Assembly: GCF_012912105.1 (NCBI RefSeq)
Contig: NZ_QMEA01000007.1
Span: 1-64,000 of the forward strand
Reading direction: 5' to 3'
Source: Brasilonema sp. UFV-L1
GTDB lineage: Bacteria > Cyanobacteriota > Cyanobacteriia > Cyanobacteriales > Nostocaceae
Length of the DNA: 64,000 bases
Positions within the stretch are counted from its first letter, which is position 1, and each line of letters begins with the position of its first letter. Below are positions 9,158 to 18,901 of this stretch, piece by piece. A program made the position numbers and the translations under genes. The notes under the pieces were generated by a model. It was not told where the DNA came from, made no database searches, and was given only the letters and a program-made list of their open reading frames with translations.

Positions 9158-10807
9158 ATGGCTGAACAAAGGGGCAAAGTCTACATTGTAGGTGCTGGGC
9201 CTGGAGATGTAGCATACCTAACTGTAAAGGCTTATAAACTTTTATCAGAGGCTGAGGTTTTGGTTTACGATGCTCTAGTAAATGATGAGTTGTTGGAATA
9301 TGTACCGTCTGATTGCTTAAAGCTAAATGTGGGAAAACGCGGAGGTCAACCAAGTACGCCGCAAGCTGAAATTAACGAATTACTGATAAAATATTGTCAG
9401 CACAGAAAGCAAGTTATTCGCTTGAAGTCTGGTGATCCATTTATTTTTGGTCGCTGTAGTTCTGAAATTGAGGCGCTGAAAACGGCTGGTTGTGAGTTTG
9501 AAGTTGTCCCAGGAATTTCCTCGGCTTTAGCAGCACCGTTGCTAGCAGGAATTCCTCTAACGCATCCAGTCATGAGTCGGTGTTTTGCTGTGTTTACTGC
9601 TCATGAACCAGATGCTTTGGATTGGGAGGCGCTATCACGGTTAGAGACATTAGTGATTTTAATGGGAGGACAGCATTTAGCTGAAATAATACATCGGTTA
9701 GTGGGACAAGGACAATGCTCCAAAAAAGCTGCCCCAAGGAGGCTAACGCCCTTGACTCCCATCGCGATTATCAAATGGGCAGGAACACCTCAACAAAAAA
9801 TTTGGACAGGCACTTTAGAAAATATACTAGAGCAAATATCCGGTGTGTCGTTGTCACCAGTGGTTATTGTGATTGGTGAGGTTGTAGAACTAAGCAGTTA
9901 TTTACAACCTGAGAAAATATCATTAGACAAGTTCCCTATAGCTGATACTTTGCAATCTCAAACCATGCACACTCATCTTCCCGTCTCCCCTTCCTCTTTG
10001 TACCCTTTGACTGGTAAAACAATAGTAGTGACACGAGCCGCTGGACAATCAAGCCAGTTTACTCAAGTCCTTGCTTCATTTGGGGCAAATGTGATTGAAA
10101 TGCCAACATTGGAAATTGGTCCGCCTTCGAGTTGGGAAAGTTTGGATAGTGCGATCGCCCACATATCTGACTTCGACTGGTTAATTCTCACTTCCACCAA
10201 TGGTGTAGATTACTTCTTTGAAAGACTCTTTCCACAGGATAAAGATGCTCGTGCTTTGGCTGGAATCAAAATTGCTGTTGTTGGTGAAAAAACGGCTCAA
10301 CGTCTCAATCACCATTGTCTACAAGCAGATTTTATTCCTCCCAACTTTGTTGCAGATTCTTTAGTGGAAAACTTTCCTGAAGAACTCACAGGTAAAAAGA
10401 TTTTGTTTCCCAGAGTAGAAAGCGGCGGACGAGAAATTTTGGTCCAACAATTCACTGCAAAAGAAGCAGAAGTGACAGAAGTTGCGGCTTATCAATCGTG
10501 CTGTCCAAAGAGTGTTGCCCCTTCAGCAGAATTAGCCCTTCAAAGTGGAACTGTAGATGTTATCACTTTTGCTAGTTCTAAAACGGCACAATTTTTCTAT
10601 GAATTAGCACAAAAGATATTTTCTGAAGACTCTCAGAACAATCCATCTTTTGTGACTGATGCATTGGAGGGAGTTTGTATTGCATCCATTGGTCCCCAAA
10701 CATCAAAAACTTGTCGTTCTTTATTCGGTCATGTGGATGTAGAAGCTGAAGAATATACTTTAGATGGGTTGACTCAAGCACTCATAAAATGGGCTATGAA
10801 TTCTTAA
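9158..10807 (+). CDS. cobA-hemD: Uroporphyrinogen-III C-methyltransferase / uroporphyrinogen-III synthase fusion
   Basis: A 549-aa bifunctional enzyme. Residues about 1-245 are the SAM-dependent uroporphyrinogen-III C-methyltransferase, with VYIVGAGPGDVAYLTVKA and RLKSGDPFIFGR as the classic SAM-pocket motifs; it makes precorrin-2, the branch point to siroheme and B12. Residues about 285-549 are HemD-like uroporphyrinogen-III synthase (TGKTIVVTRAAGQS near the start of the domain), which cyclises hydroxymethylbilane. A Ser/Pro-rich linker joins them. Such fusions are known in cyanobacteria and some Firmicutes. The stop of the TPR gene is only three bases upstream. A cobalamin adenosyltransferase is found elsewhere in the window but is not linked. 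Confidence 0.93.
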   Translation: MAEQRGKVYIVGAGPGDVAYLTVKAYKLLSEAEVLVYDALVNDELLEYVPSDCLKLNVGKRGGQPSTPQAEINELLIKYCQHRKQVIRLKSGDPFIFGRCSSEIEALKTAGCEFEVVPGISSALAAPLLAGIPLTHPVMSRCFAVFTAHEPDALDWEALSRLETLVILMGGQHLAEIIHRLVGQGQCSKKAAPRRLTPLTPIAIIKWAGTPQQKIWTGTLENILEQISGVSLSPVVIVIGEVVELSSYLQPEKISLDKFPIADTLQSQTMHTHLPVSPSSLYPLTGKTIVVTRAAGQSSQFTQVLASFGANVIEMPTLEIGPPSSWESLDSAIAHISDFDWLILTSTNGVDYFFERLFPQDKDARALAGIKIAVVGEKTAQRLNHHCLQADFIPPNFVADSLVENFPEELTGKKILFPRVESGGREILVQQFTAKEAEVTEVAAYQSCCPKSVAPSAELALQSGTVDVITFASSKTAQFFYELAQKIFSEDSQNNPSFVTDALEGVCIASIGPQTSKTCRSLFGHVDVEAEEYTLDGLTQALIKWAMNS

Positions 10808-10908
10808 TTCGAGCCGTAAATAGACGCAGATAAATTATCAGTGTGCATCTATAGCGTGTGCATCTGTCTTCATCTGTGGTTTGAGATTCAAAAAATTGAA
10901 AATGACTT

Positions 10909-11496
10909 ATGAATAAACGTATCATCGGATTAACAGGAGGTATTGCTACAGGCAAAACAACTGTTGCTAATTATTTGGCGAGTGCTTACAAGTTAACCAT
11001 TTTAGATGCAGATATCTATGCCAGAGAAGCAGTATCTGTCGATTCACCTATTTTACAAGAAATAGCTCAACGCTATGGAGAAGAAATTTTACTCATAGAC
11101 GGTAACCTCAACCGTCAAAAGCTGGGTGAGATTATTTTTAACAAGCAAGAGGAACGCATTTGGGTAGAACAGTTGATTCATCCTTATGTAGGCGATCGCT
11201 TTCTCAAAGAAATTACTCTATCGCCTGGACAAACTTTGGTGTTAGTTGTTCCTTTGCTGTTTGAAGCAAGAATGACAGATTTAGTGACAGAAATTTGGGT
11301 AGTCAGTTGTTCTGAACAACAGCAATTAGAAAGATTGATGCAACGAAATCATCTTACTTTAGAGCAAGCACAAGTCCGTATCAAAAGTCAAGTGTCAATC
11401 GCAGAAAAAGTAGCTCGTGCAGATGTTGTGTTGGATAATTCTTCTACTCTTGAGGTTCTGCTGAAACAGGTAGACACAGCTATTATTTTCAGTTGA
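10909..11496 (+). CDS. coaE: Dephospho-CoA kinase
   Basis: A 195-aa cytosolic enzyme catalysing the last step of coenzyme A synthesis, ATP-dependent phosphorylation of the 3'-OH of dephospho-CoA. The P-loop GLTGGIATGKTTV is at residues 7-19, DADIYAREAV follows near 35, and LVVPLLFEARM and the lid-region RMQRNHLTLEQA-like motif are in the expected order. Length is normal for the family. It follows cobA-hemD after about 100 bases on the same strand and converges with the TIR gene, overlapping its end by 8 bases. Confidence 0.95.
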   Translation: MNKRIIGLTGGIATGKTTVANYLASAYKLTILDADIYAREAVSVDSPILQEIAQRYGEEILLIDGNLNRQKLGEIIFNKQEERIWVEQLIHPYVGDRFLKEITLSPGQTLVLVVPLLFEARMTDLVTEIWVVSCSEQQQLERLMQRNHLTLEQAQVRIKSQVSIAEKVARADVVLDNSSTLEVLLKQVDTAIIFS

Positions 11497-11926
11497 TTTC
11501 TTTTTGTGGATTTTGACCAGTAATGCCCCATACTAAGTTATCTATTGCATCCACTTCATCAATATTCTCATAGAAGCGAACCCAATTCAATTCTTTGAGA
11601 AAAAGCAAATGTGCTGAAATGTTATCAACGCCTGGAAGCAGCACGGGAATAACAGGAATATCTGCTTCTACACAGCGAGTTATGAAGGAACGTAATTCGG
11701 CTGCTTGCCATTTTCCTAATCCCTTTAAACCGATAAAGATAGCAGCGGATTTAACATTGGGAATTGCCTGTTGGATGACATCTTGAAACCAGCGTCCTGG
11801 TGGAATTTGTTCTTTGTCCAGCCAAGGCTTGAGACCGCGCTGCTTCAATTGGTCACTTATGATTTCAACTTGCGGCTTATCTAAACTATTGTGAGCGAGG
11901 AAAACATCAAAGTTATTGGTTGTCAT
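11489..11926 (-). CDS. Stand-alone TIR domain protein
   Basis: A 145-aa protein that is almost entirely one TIR domain: NFDVFLAHNSLDK at the start (beta-A), KPWLDKEQIPPGRWFQD (BB region), and GLGKWQAAELRSF near residues 70-81. Glu77 sits where catalytic NADase TIR domains carry their active-site Glu. The protein closely resembles the C-terminal TIR of the upstream 995-aa protein, which ends only 30 bases before this start on the same strand, so the pair looks like an operon formed by domain duplication. NAD cleavage or signalling is inferred from the family, as in bacterial anti-phage TIR systems, and is not shown by the sequence alone. Confidence 0.85.
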   Translation of the reverse strand: MTTNNFDVFLAHNSLDKPQVEIISDQLKQRGLKPWLDKEQIPPGRWFQDVIQQAIPNVKSAAIFIGLKGLGKWQAAELRSFITRCVEADIPVIPVLLPGVDNISAHLLFLKELNWVRFYENIDEVDAIDNLVWGITGQNPQKEIN

Positions 11927-11956
11927 TTTCTTTAATAATTGATTATTCTATTCCAC

Positions 11957-14944
11957 TTATCTCAATGGGGGTTTACCTGTAATACCCCACTCTAGTGCAT
12001 CTAACGCTTGAGTATCTTCTTCAAGATTTTTAGTAAAATATACGGAATTAAGTTCGCGCAGAAACAATAACTTCTCTGGTAGTGTGGTTACACCAGGTAG
12101 CAAGACAGGGATAACAGGAACATCTATTTCTTCCACACATTTGCGGATAAATGCTCGCAATTCAAGACTTTGCCATTTCCCTAATCCTTGAGAACTAATA
12201 ATAATAGCAGCAGATTTGACATTGGGAATTGTTTGTTGAATAACATCTTGGAACCATCGTCCAGGAGGAATTTGCTCTTGGGCTAGCCAAGGATTTAAAC
12301 CACGCTGTTTTAATAACTTTGCAAGAGTTTCTACTTGTTTGATTTCTACATTGGTATTATGAGCTAAGAATACATCAAAATCTTTAGTTTCTTCCTTGCC
12401 TTTGACGATGGAAGCCGCTGTTTCAATCTCACGCTGAGTATTGGCTGCTTTATCCATTTGAGGAATAATCGAAGTACGATTTGCTTTCACACGTTCCTCA
12501 CCGTCAAGTAGAGAAACACGATGCTCACAAACACTACAATTAATCCAATCAAAACCACGTTCTTGTCTGCGATAAGCCTGTAGCTCAGTGACTGGTGTAT
12601 CACAGTCAGGACAAAGAAAAATGCGACGGCGACGAATACTTTCTGGTAAGGCTTGACGCTTGAGGTGGGTATGAACGTACTCTTCAAATTGAAAGCGAGT
12701 TTCCTCACTAGCTTCTGGTTTGAAGAAAAGGGTTAGTTCTGCTCGTCCTTCTTGGCTGTGAAGCAGCCATATCCCACACTCACCACCTACTCGCGCCTCG
12801 AAAATAGCAGCATTCTTCCAGAGTTCTTTGCGTTTAAAAATTTCGCTACGGGACAAACGTACTGTTAAGGTAGTATATATATTTAATACTGGTCCTTCAA
12901 ACTTAAAAATAACTGCTTTACCTTCAGGATCGGGAGCCTCAGGCCATTCACGAGTGCATTGCGAAGGAAAGACTAGGAAAGATCCTTTTTCGGTTTGTAC
13001 CCGCAGGGCAATTTCACGGCTAAACAGCTCCTGTACCGTAGCAATTAAGAGTAACTTCTCTTGCTCTCTATCCGTGATACGCTCATCTTCTGACATCCGA
13101 AACCGTCCTGCTTCAACATCATCTTCAACAATGCAGCCTAAACCCTCAGGCTCATCCTTTGCTGCGTTGACAATTGCTGAGGCGTAAGCATCTAGTAGTT
13201 CTGGTTGGAGAAGAATTAAGTTACCAAAGCTAAACTTGCGAATCAAACCTCGTGACTCTACAAGTCCAATACAAGTCTGGAACTGATCACTCAGTTCTTC
13301 AGATGCAACAGCATCTTTGCTGGATTCTAAAAAATTTCGGTACAAATCATCTACTGGAGAGAGCAATCTTTTTGCCTGCTTTTGTTGAATGAGGAAAATC
13401 TTAATCTTATAAAACAGTTCTGTAGAAATTTCTTTTGGTAACGTGTTCCAGTCAATTGCTGCGCGAATTGCTGCGGCTAGTTCCTGGATTTGCCATCCTT
13501 CTTTGGCACTAGTCTCGAAATAGCCATCAAAACATAAGTCTCTGACTAAGGAATTAATGCGATCACGACTAACGCTAATTCTACCGCGATCTGCTCGACC
13601 TGCTACTAAAAGCTTTTTCAAGGGTATTGCTGAATTGCTCTGCAAGTTTTGAGCTTGACGTAGGGCACGGTTCCAGTAATATACTCCAGCAAAGGGGTCG
13701 GTCTCACTCCGGGCATCAAAGACAATCAGTGCTAAAGCCAGGTCGTTCAAATATAATTGGTGAATTAAGCGATAACCGGGCTGTCCTGCCAAGTCCCACA
13801 GGAGTATTTCACGCATTTCTTTGCGATTATCTCCTAAATCTACTTTCTCGGTATAAAATTCCGAAACGCAACGACCGTGTGTGGATTCCGTTGGTTTAAA
13901 CGGTTGACTGGTAAGAACAAGACTAAGTCCTGACTTACCAACACCAGTGTCACCCACTAGAACAACTCTGGCGTTGGTGTATTGAGATGAGGGATTGGCT
14001 GGAGTTGCGTTCATCAGAAAATCGCAATCCAGTTTCCAAATCCGAATTGCAATGTCTGCTTCACCAAGGGTTGCCAAAATAGATGCTTGTGGATGGAAGG
14101 TTAAGCCAAAAGGTAAAGATTTGTAAGTTGGCTCTTCCAGTACTGTTACTGTTTCCCAAGTATCGCAACGCCACAGACGAACAGTTCCATCCGAAGATTT
14201 AGAAGCAAGAAATTTTCCATCCCAAGAAAATTCAACACAATTTACAGATGCAGTATGACCCTCCAGCACAAATAATGTTTGTCCTGTCTGGGGATTCCAC
14301 AGCCTAATAGTATAATCATTGGAGGCTGACGCCAGCATCCGTCCATCTGGAGACCACACCACACTGACAACATCAGAAGAATGGCCTTTGAGTATTCTTA
14401 GTAAAGCAGTTTCTTTATCCCAAAGACGAATACTACTGTCGTGAGAGCCAGATGCTAACATCTGTCCATCTGGAGACCATGCTAAGCTGTTGACTTGTCC
14501 AGAATGTCCTTCTATGGTTTGGCGTCTCCTAGTTCTCAGATTCCAGAACATAATCGACCAATCATCCCGCATACCTCCAGACACAAGTATCTGACCATCC
14601 AACGACCATGCCATGCTTAGGCAGATACCAGTATCCATTGAAATTTTATACTCAACCTCGCCAGTATCTACTCGCCAGAGTCGGATAGTATTATCAGCAG
14701 ACCCAGAAGCAATCAATTTTTCATCCGGTGACCACGCAACTGACCAAACTCGCCCGGAATGACCCTTGAGAGTGTTACAACATTCACCAGTTTCTATATT
14801 CCAAAGTTTAATGGTACGGTCGAAAGAAGAAGAAGCAAGCATTTTTCCATCCGGCGACCATTCTACTCGACTGATTAAACCATTGTGTCCTCGGAGTATG
14901 TGTTTGAGTGTCCAACCAGAAGGAGATTCATGATGATTGAGCAT
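11957..14944 (-). CDS. WD40 - Roc-type GTPase - zinc ribbon - TIR protein
   Basis: A 995-aa multidomain protein of NOD-like architecture. Seven WD40 blades (about 16-305) form a full propeller. A Ras/Roc-like GTPase follows (about 325-500) with P-loop GDTGVGKS (331-338), switch motif DLAGQPG (384-390) and G5-like ETSAKEG (477-483); the NKxD motif is changed to AGRAD. A COR-like helical/winged region runs about 505-770. A four-Cys zinc ribbon (CPDC...CSVC, about 778-806) and a C-terminal TIR domain (about 854-995) complete it. Glu928 in GKWQSLELRAF is the putative NADase residue. I infer a sensor-switch-effector order: propeller senses, GTPase switches, TIR acts. The adjacent TIR gene and the divergent NACHT gene support a defence or programmed-death role, but this is inference. 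Confidence 0.88.
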   Translation of the reverse strand: MLNHHESPSGWTLKHILRGHNGLISRVEWSPDGKMLASSSFDRTIKLWNIETGECCNTLKGHSGRVWSVAWSPDEKLIASGSADNTIRLWRVDTGEVEYKISMDTGICLSMAWSLDGQILVSGGMRDDWSIMFWNLRTRRRQTIEGHSGQVNSLAWSPDGQMLASGSHDSSIRLWDKETALLRILKGHSSDVVSVVWSPDGRMLASASNDYTIRLWNPQTGQTLFVLEGHTASVNCVEFSWDGKFLASKSSDGTVRLWRCDTWETVTVLEEPTYKSLPFGLTFHPQASILATLGEADIAIRIWKLDCDFLMNATPANPSSQYTNARVVLVGDTGVGKSGLSLVLTSQPFKPTESTHGRCVSEFYTEKVDLGDNRKEMREILLWDLAGQPGYRLIHQLYLNDLALALIVFDARSETDPFAGVYYWNRALRQAQNLQSNSAIPLKKLLVAGRADRGRISVSRDRINSLVRDLCFDGYFETSAKEGWQIQELAAAIRAAIDWNTLPKEISTELFYKIKIFLIQQKQAKRLLSPVDDLYRNFLESSKDAVASEELSDQFQTCIGLVESRGLIRKFSFGNLILLQPELLDAYASAIVNAAKDEPEGLGCIVEDDVEAGRFRMSEDERITDREQEKLLLIATVQELFSREIALRVQTEKGSFLVFPSQCTREWPEAPDPEGKAVIFKFEGPVLNIYTTLTVRLSRSEIFKRKELWKNAAIFEARVGGECGIWLLHSQEGRAELTLFFKPEASEETRFQFEEYVHTHLKRQALPESIRRRRIFLCPDCDTPVTELQAYRRQERGFDWINCSVCEHRVSLLDGEERVKANRTSIIPQMDKAANTQREIETAASIVKGKEETKDFDVFLAHNTNVEIKQVETLAKLLKQRGLNPWLAQEQIPPGRWFQDVIQQTIPNVKSAAIIISSQGLGKWQSLELRAFIRKCVEEIDVPVIPVLLPGVTTLPEKLLFLRELNSVYFTKNLEEDTQALDALEWGITGKPPLR

Positions 14945-15662
14945 GTTTAATATGAATGGTTTTTTTAATGGCTCAAAATTTTATGCTTTAGATTCTGTTG
15001 ACAAAGTTGTTCCTTTGCCTCCAGAAGCTATACTTAAAATTATGCATATGCCGTCTAGGCTTTGAGTAATTTTGCCGATAATTGCTTTTAACTGCCACTC
15101 AATGCCATTTTTATGGCATGTACAACATAACGAAGAAAGAGTTACTTTTTGTATCAGATAAAATTGATTTTTTTATAATTAGTAGTATGAGTTGATTTAG
15201 AAATTAACTCACAAAAGTTTGACTGTTTCAAGAATTTAAGAAATCCTAAGACACAAAACTACTGATAAATTGAAGAAACTTATTATTGACAATAGAAAAT
15301 ATGCATGAAAGTAATAACTTGATTAATTGCTTTCAACGTTTAAGCATAAAATTTTGATTTATATATCAATCAAGAGAATGAAATTGTGCGGAGATTATAG
15401 GCAATGATCGGCAATATATAACAACTAGTATTGAGTAGATTATTATAAAAATAGTTCGAGTATGTAATTGATGAAATTCATATTTTTTGTGAAAACATGT
15501 GATTTCGCATGAAAATCACAGATTTTTTGCATGAAGATCTTATACTTTAGATCTTCCTAAAATGGTTGTGTAGTACACCTTTAGGTAAAATGATCTCCGA
15601 ACTGTAACCAATTGTTACAATAAGTCTAATTTTAACTTTTCTTAAAACTTCAGGAGAAAGAA
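14945..15662. promoter_or_regulatory. Long divergent spacer upstream of the NACHT gene
   Basis: 718 AT-rich bases between the divergent TIR and NACHT genes, without a convincing gene. Two inverted repeats lie close to the NACHT start: TGTGATTT-N7-AAATCACA (15498-15520) and GAAGATC-N10-GATCTTC (15533-15556). They could be operators or RNA hairpins. A ribosome site (CAGGAGAAAGAA) precedes the ATG at 15663. Confidence 0.45.
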
Positions 15663-18053
15663 ATGGCAGCAATTCAAGTAGAGTCAGAAATTTTTCAGCT
15701 ATTAAAACAAGCTTATTCTGAAAAATTTGGTTCTTCTCCCAGTTCGTTGATTAGCCGACTCAATGATGTATATAAAGATGAATTAGAAGACGAAAACGAA
15801 AATCTCATTGCTGATAGAACTATCCGTGCTTTTTTTAATTCTGCTACGCTACCAAAAATGCAAGAGAAGAATCTCAACTATTTATGTGGTGTGTTATTAG
15901 AGCAAAAAAGCTACCAAGAAGCGTTAAGGCAATTCATTAAGAGTGAACCTAGTCTAGAAGGGGATTGGCTTGATCCTTATTGGAAACACTTAGAAAGAAA
16001 GTGCAGTACGATGAGGGTACTCGATATGACCGAGCCGATTCTTATAGACAATATTTTTGCCAATTTTAGGGTGTTAAAGGATATTCGGGGACGTAGACAA
16101 AAAACTATTCAAAATTTGCTTACCAATATCGAAACGGATACATATCAAAATTTTCAACGTTTACTTTTTACTTTCCAAGAAAGTCAAATTCCTGCAATTG
16201 AAGCAGTTAAGTCCCATTCCAAGCTCATGGTTTTAGGTAAGCCAGGAGCAGGAAAGACTACATTTTTGAAGTATCTGGCTATGCATTTTCCTACAGGAGA
16301 TTCAATGAAAACAGAAGAGTCACTCGATAAAATTGTTCCAATTTTTGTTCAGCTAAAAGAGTTATCAAATCATGAAGGAAACAATAGGCTGACTGATGTA
16401 GTCATACATGAATTTTCTTCTGTTCCTAACTCAAAGACAACCGTTCGGATGTTACTGGAACGAGGTCAGTGTCTGATTTTGCTAGATGGTCTGGATGAAG
16501 TAAAAGTAGATAAGGAATATATTTATAAAGAAATTGATGCTCTGACAAGTTTCTTTCCGGAAAATCGTTTTGTCATTACATGTCGCACAGGAGCATGTGA
16601 TTACGTTTTTCATGATTTTACTGAAGTAGAAGTAGCAGATTTTAATAGGGAAGAAATTGAAACATTTGTACACAAGTGGTTTCAGGCGCGCGAAGAAGAA
16701 GAAATTAGTCATAAGTTTTTAGAGAAGTTAGAAGACAATGAGCCTGTCAAAGAGCTAGCAACGAATCCATTATTACTAACTATTTTGTGTTTGACATTTC
16801 AAGATAACTATGACTTTTCTAGAAACCGCTATGGATTATATGCAGATGCAGTAGATTCTCTTTTGAGAAGATGGGATGCTAGTCGTCGAATTGCTCGCCA
16901 GCCTAATTTTAATTTATCAAGGCAGCGTAAAATCAATATGTTTAGCGATATAGCTTATCATGGCTTAAGCCAAAAACCCAAAAAAATCTTATGGTATCAA
17001 TGGGAATTAGAGAAAGAGATTTCTCAATTTATGCAAAACATTAATTCTGAAATTGATTCTCAGGAAATTTTAAGAGTTATCGAAGCTAACAATGGCTTAC
17101 TACTTCAACAAGCTAAGGGAATTTACTCTTTCTCTCACTTGACTTTTCAAGAGTACTTTGCGACTGAATATATAGTAGAGAATCGTAAACCTGACTTTTT
17201 AAAAACATTTGTTGAAGAAAATTTAATAGAACATCAATGGCGAGAAGTCTTTATTTTGACTACGGAGCGACTTGGCAACGCTGATGAATTTCTCAAACTT
17301 ATGTTTAGGTGTACTAATGACATAGTAAAACACCGTCAGGTCTTACAAGATATGCTCAGTTGGCTTGACGAAATAACGACTGCTGCTAACGTTAGATCTA
17401 GCGCTTGGAGAGCTTTATATCTAGCTCTTGATTTAGATGTCGAACTCTATATCAGTCATGACACTAAAATCAACCGGATACCTTTCCAGAAATTGGCAAT
17501 TAAAATGAGACAGTTTAATATTGAACACCACAGAATAACTCCTACACAACCAAGAGCTACACTGATATTGACTCTATCAGCTATTCATGCTTTAGCTGTC
17601 GATCATGCTTCTCAACACTCTTCTACTGAACATATAAACTTGTCTCATACAAGTGAATTTACTCGACAACGGCTCAAAGTTGATGAACAATCTGATATTA
17701 ATGACAAGTTAAATGTTGCTATCAACATAGCTACAGAAATTAATATGACTGATTTAGCTAATGAATTGACTTCTTTGCAAAATTCTCAGCCTTGTCATGA
17801 TACCTCTGGTAAACAGTGTGAGGAATGGGCAGAAGAATTAAGACAAGTGATGCTTAAGTATCTCCAGATTGGTGATAGAGTAAAGCTATCCAATGCAGAT
17901 GTTAACAGGTTAGAAAATTACCTTTATGCTAATTTACTGTTATTAGCTTGTCTACGTGGAGAAAGCTATGCTTCTAAAAAACTGCGTGAGGATATTCTAG
18001 ACAATTCACTATTACCAATTCACAAAATTCCAACTTATTTATTGAATATTTAA
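15663..18053 (+). CDS. NACHT domain NTPase (NLR-like)
   Basis: A 796-aa STAND ATPase. The N-terminal helical region (about 1-180) has no recognised effector domain. The NACHT module carries Walker A GKPGAGKTTF (192-201), Walker B LILLDGLDEV (271-280), the sensor-like FVITCRTGA (about 299-307) and the NACHT-type helical segment ending in YSFSHLTFQEYFATEYI. The C-terminal part (about 510-796) is helical without WD40 or LRR repeats, so the sensor is non-standard. Bacterial NACHT proteins of this type (bNACHT) include proven anti-phage factors; whether this one is active is unknown. It is transcribed divergently from the WD40-Roc-TIR operon. Codon use is AT-rich compared with neighbours such as secA, which fits horizontal transfer. 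Confidence 0.88.
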   Translation: MAAIQVESEIFQLLKQAYSEKFGSSPSSLISRLNDVYKDELEDENENLIADRTIRAFFNSATLPKMQEKNLNYLCGVLLEQKSYQEALRQFIKSEPSLEGDWLDPYWKHLERKCSTMRVLDMTEPILIDNIFANFRVLKDIRGRRQKTIQNLLTNIETDTYQNFQRLLFTFQESQIPAIEAVKSHSKLMVLGKPGAGKTTFLKYLAMHFPTGDSMKTEESLDKIVPIFVQLKELSNHEGNNRLTDVVIHEFSSVPNSKTTVRMLLERGQCLILLDGLDEVKVDKEYIYKEIDALTSFFPENRFVITCRTGACDYVFHDFTEVEVADFNREEIETFVHKWFQAREEEEISHKFLEKLEDNEPVKELATNPLLLTILCLTFQDNYDFSRNRYGLYADAVDSLLRRWDASRRIARQPNFNLSRQRKINMFSDIAYHGLSQKPKKILWYQWELEKEISQFMQNINSEIDSQEILRVIEANNGLLLQQAKGIYSFSHLTFQEYFATEYIVENRKPDFLKTFVEENLIEHQWREVFILTTERLGNADEFLKLMFRCTNDIVKHRQVLQDMLSWLDEITTAANVRSSAWRALYLALDLDVELYISHDTKINRIPFQKLAIKMRQFNIEHHRITPTQPRATLILTLSAIHALAVDHASQHSSTEHINLSHTSEFTRQRLKVDEQSDINDKLNVAINIATEINMTDLANELTSLQNSQPCHDTSGKQCEEWAEELRQVMLKYLQIGDRVKLSNADVNRLENYLYANLLLLACLRGESYASKKLREDILDNSLLPIHKIPTYLLNI

Positions 18054-18633
18054 TTTCTTAATCATTATCAATTTTTATCTAAATAACGATGTTTACCAGG
18101 AGCATTTAATGCTCTTTTTGACATATTTATTGATATTTATTTATTAAATATTCCTAGTAGGGTGTTGGTCAAGTATTCATAATTGACGGAATGCGATGTT
18201 TGTAAATATTCAATTTTTTTAGAATTAGGTGGATAACAGGCAAGTCAGTTAGATAATTTATATCACAAAAGCTCTTAATCCAGATTGTGTTTGTATTGCC
18301 AACTATTATTACTTGACCAGCGCTCTAGTTTTGAACTGATTAATCTACTCACATCTTGCACCAAGAAAAGTTGATTGAATTTTAAAACTCAGTACTAAGT
18401 CTAAAGTCCTTATTTTCCCGAGAAAAAACAAGAAAAATCATGTAACTTTATTGCGCTGCTTTTGACTAAGTCCGGGCTTATACGGTTAGGTGCAAGATCT
18501 GAGTCTATCTTTTGAGCGGTACTAACGGATACTAATTAAAGCCATGCCGCTCATTGCCGCTGAGTGCCGGAGGAGTTTATACTTAGGTAAATAACTTTAT
18601 GGGCGTCCATCGATTTACAAATATCACTCAACC
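18054..18633. other. Intergenic spacer, nothing recognised
   Basis: 580 bases between the NACHT gene and the small Cys-rich ORF. It is AT-rich and has stops in all frames. A small GC-richer patch near 18530-18580 (GCCGCTCATTGCCGCTGAGTGCCGG) has imperfect internal repeats but no clear terminator or RNA signature. Confidence 0.4.
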
Positions 18634-18837
18634 ATGTCTAATCAGCAAACTCAAACAACAGCAAAAGTCTGCAATCACAAGCCTGGTGACAAATGGGACG
18701 ACGGTTGTTGTGGCGATGAGCAACTGACCAATCAGAATTCTGGAATGGTAAATCATGAGGTTAATCAAGAGCAGATGTCTGCTGAACATGAATTACCCAG
18801 TCAAAAAATTCAGACAACAGTGAAAGTCTGCAATTAG
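18634..18837 (+). CDS. Small Cys-rich protein with a broken internal duplication
   Basis: A 67-aa hydrophilic peptide. It contains the unit QTTAKVCN followed by a W-DD-CC-DEQLT segment. The same unit starts again at the C-terminus (QTTVKVCN) but hits a stop at 18835-18837. If one base (the T at 18835) is ignored, the reading continues as R-N-E-S-D-T-W-E-D-E-C-C-D-E-E-Q-L-T, a clear second copy of the first unit, up to about 18889. So the gene is a tandem duplication with a one-base frameshift. The paired Cys and acidic residues could bind metal or be a modified-peptide core, but no maturation enzyme is adjacent. I do not recognise the family. Confidence 0.5.
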   Translation: MSNQQTQTTAKVCNHKPGDKWDDGCCGDEQLTNQNSGMVNHEVNQEQMSAEHELPSQKIQTTVKVCN

Positions 18838-18901
18838 AAACGAGAGTGACACTTGGGAAGACGAGTGTTGTGATGAAGAACAACTCACCAAAATAAAATG
18901 T

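Noticed and set aside
15498-15520. CRP/NtcA-type site before the NACHT gene
   Set aside because: The TGTGA and TCACA arms are 13 bases apart, not 6, and no GTA-N8-TAC core is present, so it is listed only as an unassigned inverted repeat.
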